DNA of 64,000 nucleotides from Intestinibacter bartlettii. GTDB taxonomy: Bacteria > Bacillota > Clostridia > Peptostreptococcales > Peptostreptococcaceae. The DNA lies in the NCBI RefSeq assembly GCF_018917435.1, contig NZ_JAHLOQ010000003.1, forward strand, positions 1 to 64,000. The letters are read 5' to 3'. The position numbers and the translations under genes are program-made. Below the pieces are notes generated by a model that made no database searches, had not been told where the DNA came from, and saw nothing but the letters and a program-made list of their open reading frames with translations. Shown piece by piece: positions 1 through 8,507 of this stretch. Every line of letters starts with the position of its first letter. Within the stretch, counting starts at the first letter, position 1.

Positions 1-116
1 CTGCTTCATTATTAGGTTGGCGGACCTAATTTAATTGTAGCAGAGGAGGTTTTTTTGTCTACTCAAAGCTAAAAGCTTTTTAGAACCACCTGTAGAACAG
101 GTGGTATTCATTTATA
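1..116. other. cluster of three small hairpins, possible IS200/IS605-type element end
   Basis: Three inverted repeats lie within about 110 bases: ATTAGGT/ACCTAAT (11-30) inside an outer CTGCT/AGCAG pair (1-43), AAAGCT/AGCTTT (65-79) and ACCACCTG/CAGGTGGT (85-105). The last is the kind of subterminal palindrome seen at ends of IS200/IS605 elements, and TnpB guide RNAs are transcribed through such ends. No transposase gene is visible because the window starts here, so this identity is a guess. A structured 3' UTR of an upstream gene is an equal alternative. Confidence 0.25.
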
Positions 117-153
117 CAAAAAAAATAAGGAATAGTCTCACAAACTATTCCTT
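117..153 (-). terminator. intrinsic terminator of the downstream kinase gene
   Basis: On the minus strand a 10-bp stem (AAGGAATAGT with ACTATTCCTT) is followed by a run of eight T. It lies just after the stop codon of the 750-residue kinase-like gene and closes the two-kinase transcript. Confidence 0.85.
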
Positions 154-170
154 AAGTCTAAAATATTAAT

Positions 171-2423
171 TTATAAATTATATATTTTCCCAAATTCTTG
201 CTCTATAAAATTATCTTCTATTAGTTTATTTTCTTGATGATAATTATATTGTCTACTGCCTATGCTCTCTAATTGAATATTTATATCATTAAATCCATTT
301 CTTATTTCTAAATTTCCATTGTATAAATTTAATACTAGTTTACAAAGCAAAATACTTGTACTTATTATTTGTATCTCTTTATCATCAATATTATTTATAT
401 TTTGCTTATTATCATGATATATATGGATATTAATTTTTTCTTTATTACTAATATCAAAATTTATCACCTCTTGTTTAGTTGAACATTTATATATTATGGA
501 TAATAACCTAGTAACTACTTTACTTATATTATGAACATCTATAAATGTAAATATTTCTTCTTCTTCAGTATCAAAAATTATGTTTACATCTTTATATGTA
601 TTTAATTTAATTACTATATCTTCTAATATCTCTACTATATTATAGTAATTTCTATTATCTTCATAAGATTCTAGATTTAATTTTTCTAAAGCAATTAAAT
701 TATCTATCAAATTCATTAAAATTTTTATATTTTTTAATTCTTTATTTAATAAATTTACTTGTTTAATATTGACAATATTATTTTTCTCACATAGCGATAA
801 TGTCAATTGATTTTTTAAATATATTAAATTAACAGGTGTCTTTAGCTCATGAGATAAATTTATCAAAAATTCATTTTTTAATTTTTTACTATAAGCTTCT
901 TCCTCCATTTTCTTTTGCATGATATCATTTTTTACATTTTGGGTTACGTCTCTAAACACGCCTATCATTATATTCTTCTTGTTTATATTTAATACCATAT
1001 TAGCAAATTCTAAATATATATCTTCATTTAAAGAGTTTACAATTTTTTTACCTTCAAACTTCATATTAAAAGATATATCACAATAATTTAAATCTGAATT
1101 TTTTATTAAATCATACATATCCCCTATACTTAATTTATATTTTTGTAAAATTCTATCAAAACTTTTATTTGTATATTTTATTTTATTAGTATTATGATCT
1201 AGTACAAAAACTGCTTCTGATATTATATCTACAAATAATTCATATTTTTGCTTTGCTAGTTTCATTTTATCTACTAAAGCTCGTTGATCCGCTATATTTT
1301 TTAATATAATCAAAGTATCTTTGTCATTTTCAAATTTAATTCTATCTATATAGAATTTATTTTTTTGATTTTCATCTACAGAATATGCAACATTACCTTT
1401 TATATTTTCATCTAATATTATATTCATCATATTATCATCATATACAGACTCTTTATTTTGATATATTATTTTATTATCCTTTTCTAAAATTATGTCATAT
1501 GGCATATTTTCAACTATATTCTTAAATTTAATATAATTTTCCTTGTACTGTTGTTCTATATTATTTTTATAATCAATATTTGATTTTACAAGTAATACTC
1601 CTAATGTTCCTTGAAGTAAAATATTTGGTAACAAATTGTAATTATAATATTTATTATCTGATTGCTTCATATCAAATTCAAGATTTTCACAACTATATAG
1701 CGTGTTGTAAAATTTCTCTAATATTATCAAGTTTTCTGGATTATCCTTATTAAAAAAGCTCTTAAAACTATTAATTTTATATAGATTATTATTATCGAAA
1801 GTATATTCATATACATATGTCAAAGTTTGATCAATAAAATATATCTTTGTATTAAAACTTTTCAATAATTGTTTTATATTAGATATATTCTGATGCAAAA
1901 CTTCTTCTCTTCTTATATTTTCTTGTCTTAAAGTATCTAATTTAGTATTATACAACTTTGTATTTATATTCAATCTATGTAGTTTAGCTTTTGTGGCTTT
2001 ATATTTATTATATATCTCCATGTAATATGCATTATTTATTTTATAAAGTAATAAACCTAAAATTAATAAATCAGCTACATTATCTATATAAAATTTTAAG
2101 TTGTTCACATTTAAAATTAAATCCAATATATTCAAAGTTATATACAATACTAATAATTGTTTCTTGAAAACCTTTTGTTTGTTGAAGTTTTCTATTATTA
2201 TAAAGCACATAAGTAAACTACTACAACCATAAATCATATTTTTATTAATTCTCATATCTTCTAATAACATGACATTTATTAGTTGAAATATCAGAAATAT
2301 AACAAGCATTGTTATTCTAATTCTTGTTCTTTTTTTCTTTTTCTTAATTAAAAGAAATCTACTTGTACATAAACAACATATACATATCGCAATAGTAAAT
2401 AAACTTATACAATGAATTAACAT
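171..2423 (-). CDS. membrane histidine kinase-like protein with degenerate ATPase domain
   Basis: A 750-residue orphan sensor kinase-like protein. The first 130 or so residues form several hydrophobic membrane segments, followed by a coiled coil and a PAS-like domain near residues 393-450 (VFVLDHNTNKIKYTNKSF). The dimerisation/phosphoacceptor domain is intact (FLINLSHELKTP, His525). The region that should be the catalytic ATPase domain has lost its motifs: the N box reads VTRLLSIIYKC instead of a SNAIKFT-like string, the G1 DNGxG motif is replaced by HDNKQNI, and no G2 glycine motif is seen. It can probably accept phosphate on His but not bind ATP. It lies 49 nt downstream of a second kinase with the opposite defect. 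No response regulator is adjacent. The ATG has a strong ribosome binding site (GGGAGGGAG). Confidence 0.8.
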   Translation of the reverse strand: MLIHCISLFTIAICICCLCTSRFLLIKKKKKRTRIRITMLVIFLIFQLINVMLLEDMRINKNMIYGCSSLLMCFIIIENFNKQKVFKKQLLVLYITLNILDLILNVNNLKFYIDNVADLLILGLLLYKINNAYYMEIYNKYKATKAKLHRLNINTKLYNTKLDTLRQENIRREEVLHQNISNIKQLLKSFNTKIYFIDQTLTYVYEYTFDNNNLYKINSFKSFFNKDNPENLIILEKFYNTLYSCENLEFDMKQSDNKYYNYNLLPNILLQGTLGVLLVKSNIDYKNNIEQQYKENYIKFKNIVENMPYDIILEKDNKIIYQNKESVYDDNMMNIILDENIKGNVAYSVDENQKNKFYIDRIKFENDKDTLIILKNIADQRALVDKMKLAKQKYELFVDIISEAVFVLDHNTNKIKYTNKSFDRILQKYKLSIGDMYDLIKNSDLNYCDISFNMKFEGKKIVNSLNEDIYLEFANMVLNINKKNIMIGVFRDVTQNVKNDIMQKKMEEEAYSKKLKNEFLINLSHELKTPVNLIYLKNQLTLSLCEKNNIVNIKQVNLLNKELKNIKILMNLIDNLIALEKLNLESYEDNRNYYNIVEILEDIVIKLNTYKDVNIIFDTEEEEIFTFIDVHNISKVVTRLLSIIYKCSTKQEVINFDISNKEKINIHIYHDNKQNINNIDDKEIQIISTSILLCKLVLNLYNGNLEIRNGFNDINIQLESIGSRQYNYHQENKLIEDNFIEQEFGKIYNL

Positions 2424-2472
2424 ATTTCTCCCTCCCTATTTTGCCCTTACACTATATAGTTAAATATATTTT

Positions 2473-4809
2473 CTATGCGGGATATATATCTGCAAACTGT
2501 ATATCCACAAATTCTTTTTCAATACAAATTTGTTTTTTGTATTTATTCTTTAAAAAAGATTTTTCTGTATTTTTTATTAATATTTTAAATTCACTGCCTT
2601 TATTTAACTCACTCTCTACATTTAAATATAGGTCTTGTATTTCTGTTAATTGTTTTACTAAATAAAGTCCCATTCCCATTCCTTCTGCCAATCTAGATAA
2701 GCCTCTATCTATTTGTTCAAAATTTTCAAATATAAAATCCATTTGGTCCTTTGGAATACCAATACCATTATCTTTTATACTAACTACTATAAAATCTATT
2801 TTTTTCTCAATTGATATTTTAATAGTTCCACCTTTATCAGTAAATTTTATAGCATTAGATAAAATATTTAATATTATTTTTTGTAGTTTTATAGTATCTA
2901 AATAAACTAAAATCTCTGGATCACTAAATTCTAGCTCTAGATTTAAATGTTTCCTTTTTATATAATACTCTGATAAATGTGATATATCTTTTATTAATTG
3001 AACTATATCAAAAACAACATAATCTAAATTATAAGTGAAATTTTCTATAGCCATTATATCATTTATATTATCTAAGACCTTTTTTAGTCTATATAAATTT
3101 TTTTTCACTAACTCTACATGATTTTCAATTAATGGAGATTGAATTTGTTGTTGCATAATTTTATTTTCATGTAACATATCATCTACTGGTCTCTCAATTT
3201 TATCAACTACATCTATACAAAATTGTGTTTTAAAATCTTCTGTTTGTTGTGTCTTTTTAAATCTGTCTTTTACATTTTCTATTTTTTGATTATTTTCTAA
3301 TAGTTTAAAAATTATTATGTATACATCTTCATTATTAATATCAGTTATAACAATAGATGCGTTTTGTTTTTTATTTATATTAACAATATTAACCTTATCA
3401 AATTCACCTAAATCGATATACTCTTCTATAATATTGTTAAACACATCTACCCCTATTTTTTTAAATTGTTCTATCATATATTTATTTTTATAAATATATT
3501 TTCTTGTAGCTTTGTCTATTATTATAACTCCATCAGGTAATGCTTCTAATAATACCCTATAGATTGTCTCTCTCTCTTCGATATCCTCCATAAGTTGTTG
3601 ATTTTCCGTTATATCTGATAATATTATTAATTTTAGATCCTCCTCTTCCATATTCAATACACTCTGAGATACTTTCAAAACTTTATTTCTAGAAGTATTT
3701 GTATACCAAATCTTATCTTTTTGTGAAACCCTATTGGTGACTATATTTTTTATAAAATTTTGTCTATCTATATTGGAGATATGTTTTGCCAAATCTTCTA
3801 TTGAATAAATATCTTTCTGTAAATTAAATATTTCATTTACTTTTTTATTCATATATTTTATATGATTTTTATCTGCAATAATAATGCCATCATCCATAAC
3901 TTCTATTAGTTTTTTATAACTATTCTCATTAAATTTTATTTCCTCTTCTTGCTTATAAGTAGTTGTAATATCATAAAATTGAAATATTTTTAATTTCTCA
4001 TTTTCATGTATTATACTGAATACATCTAAAGTGTAAATTTTATCTTTAAAGGATTTTATATCCATTCTAAAAATGTCCTTACTTTGTTGTATATTTTTAA
4101 TAATATTTTGACCATCATAAAAATAATCTTTAAAAAAAGATTCAATATCAAATTTTTTCAAGTTTATATTTTCAAACAGTTTATTAAAATGATCATTAAT
4201 ATATACTAGCTTATTGTTATTTAAAATTAATATCGGCAACCTATTATTTGATAACCATACATCATACATATCATCAAATTGTTCTTCTTTCTCGTTTAAA
4301 TCTTCCTTATAATTAATTTCCATATATATATCTCTATTTAAGTCATTTATATATGTTTCATTAGCTGAGGTTTGTACTTGCATATAATATAAATCACTAT
4401 TGATTCCGCCTAAAACACTATATATATATTGATAAAAAATATATATATTGGCCAATACATTTATAATCAAACCACTTGTAATATCATAATTTGTTAAAAT
4501 TACGCCTATTAAGCTTATTACTAATAGTATAAATTTTTTAGATTCTTCTAACTTCAAAAAACTCCTATGGAAGATAGTGCATAACATTTTTATTATAAAT
4601 AAACCCTCTAAACAAAGACCATAGTACTTATAGAGTATATTTCCAAAAAAACTTGCACATACTACCATTTCTATAAAATATACAACTGTAAAGCATATGT
4701 AATATGATTGTTTTTTCAAACAATAAATAAATATAGACATTGCAGCTATACTTGTTACAATCACAAAATTAATATTATTTAATGATACAATTTTATCTAG
4801 CATATTCAT
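2473..4809 (-). CDS. membrane sensor kinase with PAS domains and intact ATPase domain but no phosphoacceptor His
   Basis: A 778-residue orphan kinase. About 130 N-terminal residues are membrane segments; PAS-like domains follow near residues 190, 310 and 415 (MDDGIIIADKNHIKYMNKK; LPDGVIIIDKATRKYIYKN). The C-terminal HATPase domain is complete: N box NILSNAIKFT (Asn652), G1 DNGIGIP and G2 GMGMGLYLVKQL. At the H-box position the sequence is FCIDVVDKIERP, where SHELRTP-like residues are expected, so the phosphoacceptor His is Asp536. The ATG at 4809 is chosen over one seven codons upstream because GGAGGGG sits 7 nt before it and the upstream ATG has no ribosome binding site. It leads a two-gene operon with the kinase-like gene at 171-2423. 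Confidence 0.8.
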   Translation of the reverse strand: MNMLDKIVSLNNINFVIVTSIAAMSIFIYCLKKQSYYICFTVVYFIEMVVCASFFGNILYKYYGLCLEGLFIIKMLCTIFHRSFLKLEESKKFILLVISLIGVILTNYDITSGLIINVLANIYIFYQYIYSVLGGINSDLYYMQVQTSANETYINDLNRDIYMEINYKEDLNEKEEQFDDMYDVWLSNNRLPILILNNNKLVYINDHFNKLFENINLKKFDIESFFKDYFYDGQNIIKNIQQSKDIFRMDIKSFKDKIYTLDVFSIIHENEKLKIFQFYDITTTYKQEEEIKFNENSYKKLIEVMDDGIIIADKNHIKYMNKKVNEIFNLQKDIYSIEDLAKHISNIDRQNFIKNIVTNRVSQKDKIWYTNTSRNKVLKVSQSVLNMEEEDLKLIILSDITENQQLMEDIEERETIYRVLLEALPDGVIIIDKATRKYIYKNKYMIEQFKKIGVDVFNNIIEEYIDLGEFDKVNIVNINKKQNASIVITDINNEDVYIIIFKLLENNQKIENVKDRFKKTQQTEDFKTQFCIDVVDKIERPVDDMLHENKIMQQQIQSPLIENHVELVKKNLYRLKKVLDNINDIMAIENFTYNLDYVVFDIVQLIKDISHLSEYYIKRKHLNLELEFSDPEILVYLDTIKLQKIILNILSNAIKFTDKGGTIKISIEKKIDFIVVSIKDNGIGIPKDQMDFIFENFEQIDRGLSRLAEGMGMGLYLVKQLTEIQDLYLNVESELNKGSEFKILIKNTEKSFLKNKYKKQICIEKEFVDIQFADIYPA

Positions 4810-5003
4810 GATATCCCCTCCATTTATCATTTAATATATTAAATTACATAAACTCAACTATATTTACCAAAATTTTAATTAAAAGATGTTTTTTTAATAT
4901 ATTTTATCGTTCTCTGTAGTACTTTGTTTGTATAATTAATGGTAGCATATTAAACCTAAATAATTTGTCATTTTATGAATCAAAAGAAAAAATAATATAC
5001 GAC

Positions 5004-5030
5004 AAAAAAAGCCTTAAATAAGGCTTTTTT
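5004..5030 (-). terminator. intrinsic terminator overlapping the 3' end of sigK
   Basis: The near-palindrome AAAAAAGCCTTA/TAAGGCTTTTTT forms a stem with a T run on the minus strand. The upstream arm of the stem is made from the last sigK codons and the stop codon. Confidence 0.8.
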
Positions 5031-5664
5031 CTATTTTTAATTCTTTTTTTAATTTTTTTAATGCTTTTTTTTCAATTCGAGATACATAAGATCTAGATAT
5101 ATTTAACTTTTGGGCAATTTCCCTTTGTGTTTTATATCCATGTGGTGTAAGTCCATATCTCAATTTTATTATCTCATTTTCTCTTTCTGTTAAGATTTGT
5201 TCTATTTTTTCGTATAATTTACTTATTTTCATTTTTAATTCAACTTTATCTACAATATAATCTACATCTGTACCCAATATATCTATTAAACTAATTGCAT
5301 TTCCCTCTTTATCAACTCCTATTGGATCTTGTAGAGATACTTGCATTTTGTTTTTTTTATTACTTCTTATATTCATTAAAATTTCGTTTTCTATACATTT
5401 TGAAGCATAAGTAGCAAGCCTTATTCCTTTATCTACATTAAATGTATCTATTGCTTTAATAAGACCTATAGTTCCTATTGATATCAAATCATCTAACTCT
5501 TCACTAGAATTATTATATTTTTTAGAAATATGTGCTACCAATCTCATATTTCTTTCAACTAAAACTTCCTTAGCTTCTTTATTATTCTCATTTTTTAATA
5601 AATTTAAATAATATACTTCTTCTTCAGGGGTTAATGGTTTTTCAAATGATTTAATAGTAGTCAA
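5014..5664 (-). CDS. sigK: RNA polymerase sporulation sigma factor SigK
   Basis: 216-residue sigma-70 family factor. Region 2 runs from about residue 38 to 100 (RNMRLVAHISKKY, DLISIGTIGLIKAI, ATYASKCIENEI); region 4 with its helix-turn-helix is at 158-209 (LTERENEIIKLRYG, TQREIAQKLNISRSYVSRI). Sigma-K directs late mother-cell transcription. The protein starts almost directly at the conserved PLTPEEE motif, so the hydrophobic pro-sequence of Bacillus pro-sigma-K is absent, as known for C. difficile. The gene is continuous here, without the skin element that splits it in many C. difficile strains. Start is TTG with AAGGGGGTGG upstream. The PBP gene lies upstream on the same strand. Paralogy to sigma-E is possible, but the PBP neighbour favours sigma-K. 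Confidence 0.88.
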   Translation of the reverse strand: MTTIKSFEKPLTPEEEVYYLNLLKNENNKEAKEVLVERNMRLVAHISKKYNNSSEELDDLISIGTIGLIKAIDTFNVDKGIRLATYASKCIENEILMNIRSNKKNKMQVSLQDPIGVDKEGNAISLIDILGTDVDYIVDKVELKMKISKLYEKIEQILTERENEIIKLRYGLTPHGYKTQREIAQKLNISRSYVSRIEKKALKKLKKELKIEKSLI

Positions 5665-5818
5665 TGTGCCACCCCCTTAATCAACTGTCATTCTAAATTA
5701 TATGATTTACAGTTCTAGAAGTTTCCGTTTCTAGTGTAAAAATTTTATTTTATAAAGTAAAATTTTTATAACGTTGGCACATTTTATTAAATCACTATTT
5801 ACTTTTATATTATGCTTA

Positions 5819-7477
5819 CTACTTTATGCTATTACAGATATCTTTAAAAATAGGTATTGCAGATTTACTGCTTTTTTGTGTTCCTTCAACTAAAACAGTT
5901 ATTGCATATTTAGGATTTTCCTTAGGATAAAAACCTGTTATCCATCCATGTGATACTTTTGTATTTTTTACACTACTTTGTGCTGTTCCTGTTTTAACAC
6001 CACATCCACCTTCTAAATCACTTAATGTTTTTGCCGTTCCTATTTTTGAAACACCTATCATAAATTGTTTAATTTGAGTAGATGTATAAGGTGATATTAG
6101 TTCTTCTTCTTTAGATGTAGATAATTTTTTTATTTCATTCATTGAATTATCAACTATGCTATCGTATATATACAAAGGTTTATAAAGTCCATTATTTGCA
6201 ATAATTTGTGTCATTTGATTTATTTGTAATGGTGTAACACATAGTGAACCTTGACCTATAGATAAATTACTTAATGATATCTCATCTGGTATATTAGAAT
6301 TAACTTCTTCATCTAATCCAATATCTACTTTTTGGTCTAAATGAAGTGTTTTTATAGCTTTATAAATTTCATCTTTGCCTACTTTTTTTGCTATATCATA
6401 AAATGCAGGATTACATGAATTTGCAAATACTTCTGCTAAAGTTTGAATTCCATGTCCAGATAAATTATTACAATTTAATTTTTCTTTTTCATTTATTTGT
6501 TCACTTCCCGTACAGTTATAATAGTATGTACTATTAGTAATTACTTTATTTTCTAATGCTGCAAATAATACAGCTATTTTAAATACGGAACCAGGTGGAT
6601 AAGTTGCTGAAATAACTCTATTTTGAAGTTGTCCATCTGTTTTATTAAGGGACTCTTCTATTTTATTTTGGTTAAAGTTTGGCCTAGATGACATTGCTAG
6701 TATTTCACCTGTTTGAACATCAGATATAACTACTGCTGTAGGATTTTCTTCCTTGTCTACTATATTTTCTACTTTCTTTTGAATAGTTGAGTCTATAGTA
6801 AGTTTCAAATTTTTTTCATTATTAGAAGTTTTAGAGATACTTCCTTCGACTAAATTAAGTCCATTTTTTGCACCTAAGTATCCTGCTTTAAAAACTGATA
6901 TATATTTTTGATTCGAATTTTTAAGCTCTGAATCCATACTTTTTTCTATTCCGCTTACTCCTTCACCATCAGTTTTATTTATATATCCTATTGTATGTGA
7001 AAGTAAATTTTCACTTTTATATCTATCAGTTTTTTCATCGACTATTATATTTATTTTTTCTAATTTTTTAATATCCTCTTGTTTTAAATCCCCAACCTCT
7101 ATCTCTATTAGTTCAGAATCTATTTGGTTTTGTACAGCTTCAAATACGTTATTTTCATCTAAACCTGTCGCTTGTTTTATTATATCTATATTTTTATAGT
7201 TACCTGTTATAGTCGTTTTTGGAATTATTATTATTTGTTTTTTTTGAATATCTGTTAGTCGTTTATTATTTCTATCATAAATAATTCCTCTTCCTGAATT
7301 TAAATTTACTTTTTGAGTACTTTGGCTTTCTATTTTATTTTTATAAGATTCATATTTATAAATTCCTAGATACGACAATCTAATAATCAATATAAGAACT
7401 ATACCTACAAAGATACAAAATCCTTTTTTTATTCGCTTCATTAATATTTTATCTATATTATCTAATTTTCTAGACAT
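5819..7477 (-). CDS. class B penicillin-binding protein (transpeptidase)
   Basis: 552-residue class B PBP, a peptidoglycan D,D-transpeptidase anchored by an N-terminal membrane segment (about residues 18-38). A dimerisation-type domain follows (GRGIIYDRN near residue 62). The transpeptidase domain carries SVFK (nucleophile Ser297), SCN (NSCNPAFYDIA) and KTG (GVKTGTAQ) motifs. No PASTA domains are present, which separates it from typical SpoVD/FtsI proteins. The position beside sigK matches the PBP next to sigK in C. difficile, so a role in spore or division cell-wall synthesis is likely. The ribosome binding site AAGGGG is buried in a long hairpin (7485-7523). Confidence 0.85.
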   Translation of the reverse strand: MSRKLDNIDKILMKRIKKGFCIFVGIVLILIIRLSYLGIYKYESYKNKIESQSTQKVNLNSGRGIIYDRNNKRLTDIQKKQIIIIPKTTITGNYKNIDIIKQATGLDENNVFEAVQNQIDSELIEIEVGDLKQEDIKKLEKINIIVDEKTDRYKSENLLSHTIGYINKTDGEGVSGIEKSMDSELKNSNQKYISVFKAGYLGAKNGLNLVEGSISKTSNNEKNLKLTIDSTIQKKVENIVDKEENPTAVVISDVQTGEILAMSSRPNFNQNKIEESLNKTDGQLQNRVISATYPPGSVFKIAVLFAALENKVITNSTYYYNCTGSEQINEKEKLNCNNLSGHGIQTLAEVFANSCNPAFYDIAKKVGKDEIYKAIKTLHLDQKVDIGLDEEVNSNIPDEISLSNLSIGQGSLCVTPLQINQMTQIIANNGLYKPLYIYDSIVDNSMNEIKKLSTSKEEELISPYTSTQIKQFMIGVSKIGTAKTLSDLEGGCGVKTGTAQSSVKNTKVSHGWITGFYPKENPKYAITVLVEGTQKSSKSAIPIFKDICNSIK

Positions 7478-7484
7478 AAAATCA

Positions 7485-7523
7485 CCCCTTAATTATTTGT
7501 CATTTTTGACAATAATTAAGGGG
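7485..7523 (-). promoter_or_regulatory. 17-bp hairpin sequestering the PBP Shine-Dalgarno sequence
   Basis: On the mRNA strand CCCCTTAATTATTGTCA pairs with TGACAAATAATTAAGGGG, leaving one bulged A and a four-base loop. The 3' arm contains AAGGGG, the only plausible ribosome binding site of the PBP gene, 7 nt before its ATG. The stem is followed by TGATTTTATG rather than a clean T run, so translational control fits better than simple termination. Confidence 0.65.
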
Positions 7524-7580
7524 TCTATACTTTTAATTTTAGTATTAATAATTTGTAAATTTTAACAATTTTATTGTTTA

Positions 7581-8507
7581 TTAATCATAATCTATAGTTT
7601 CATCTAAATAGAATCCAGTTGTATGTTTTCTATAAGTAGCATTTTTTAATTTCTCTAACATATCATCTGTACAATTATATTCAAAATTATTTTGATAGAA
7701 ATCGTCTATTGCTTTTCTATAAACTGGTACAACTTCTTTTATATAATTTTCATCATTAAGTCTAGCTTCTATAGTTAAAGTGCTAACTCCTGCTCTTATA
7801 AATTTATCTAGATATTCAATCATACATAAATCTCTACTTGCAAAGAATATAGTTCCTGCCTCATCTTCATAAACAGGAGAATATTGACCTTTTCTCTTTT
7901 CTTCTGTTAAATTATATTTTTTCTTAGAAGAATAATCATCTTTTCCTTTACTTTCTAGATAACTAGTAATCAGTTTTCTACCAGAATAAGACATTATTAC
8001 TGGTCCATGTACATATGCCTCTAGTTCTAAGCTTTCTGGTGTATTAAGTCTCATTGTTTCCATCTCTTTTATTGATAGTTCTCTTGATATTACGACTCTA
8101 TCAACACCTTGATCATGCCAGAAATTAGCTGTTTCATAATTATAGACATTTGATACATTACTTAAATGTATTTTCATATCAGGCAAAATTTGTTTCACTG
8201 TTATTAAAGTTCCTGGCTCAGAAACTATAACAGCATCTATATTTAATTTATTTAAATCCATTAAATACTCTTTAAATTCTTTAAAATCATTATTATGAGG
8301 AAGTAAGTTAATTGTAACGTATATTTTTTTATTATTTTCATGTGCAAATTTAATACCTTCTATTAAATCTTCTCTTGAAAAATCATCTGATAGAGTATCT
8401 CTTCCGAAAGATTCTCCACCTACATATACGCTATCTGCACCACATTCTATTGCTGCTTTTAAACTTGCTAAACTTCCTGCATAACAACTAAGTTCCATTT
8501 TATGCAT
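7581..8507 (-). CDS. peptidase U32 family protein (YrrN/TrhP-like)
   Basis: 308-residue U32 family protein. The N-terminus (MELSCYAGSLASLKAAIECGADSVYVGG) and the motif EAYVHGPVIMSYSGR are typical of short U32 proteins. Members of this family (TrhP/RlhA, PrtC) act in prephenate-dependent hydroxylation of tRNA or rRNA bases more often than as collagenases, so the peptidase name is historical. Translation probably starts at the ATG at 8507: GAGGAG lies 9 nt upstream and the ATG overlaps the stop of the methyltransferase gene by 8 nt (ATGCATAA), indicating translational coupling. A GTG seven codons upstream overlaps the ribosome binding site and is less likely. In Bacillus the yrrM-yrrN-yrrO cluster has the same methyltransferase-U32 order. 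Confidence 0.8.
   Translation of the reverse strand: MHKMELSCYAGSLASLKAAIECGADSVYVGGESFGRDTLSDDFSREDLIEGIKFAHENNKKIYVTINLLPHNNDFKEFKEYLMDLNKLNIDAVIVSEPGTLITVKQILPDMKIHLSNVSNVYNYETANFWHDQGVDRVVISRELSIKEMETMRLNTPESLELEAYVHGPVIMSYSGRKLITSYLESKGKDDYSSKKKYNLTEEKRKGQYSPVYEDEAGTIFFASRDLCMIEYLDKFIRAGVSTLTIEARLNDENYIKEVVPVYRKAIDDFYQNNFEYNCTDDMLEKLKNATYRKHTTGFYLDETIDYD

Noticed and set aside
2441-2665. Plus-strand ORF of 74 codons opposite the sensor kinase
   Set aside because: Lies antisense to the conserved HATPase coding region, has no ribosome binding site and no recognisable family.
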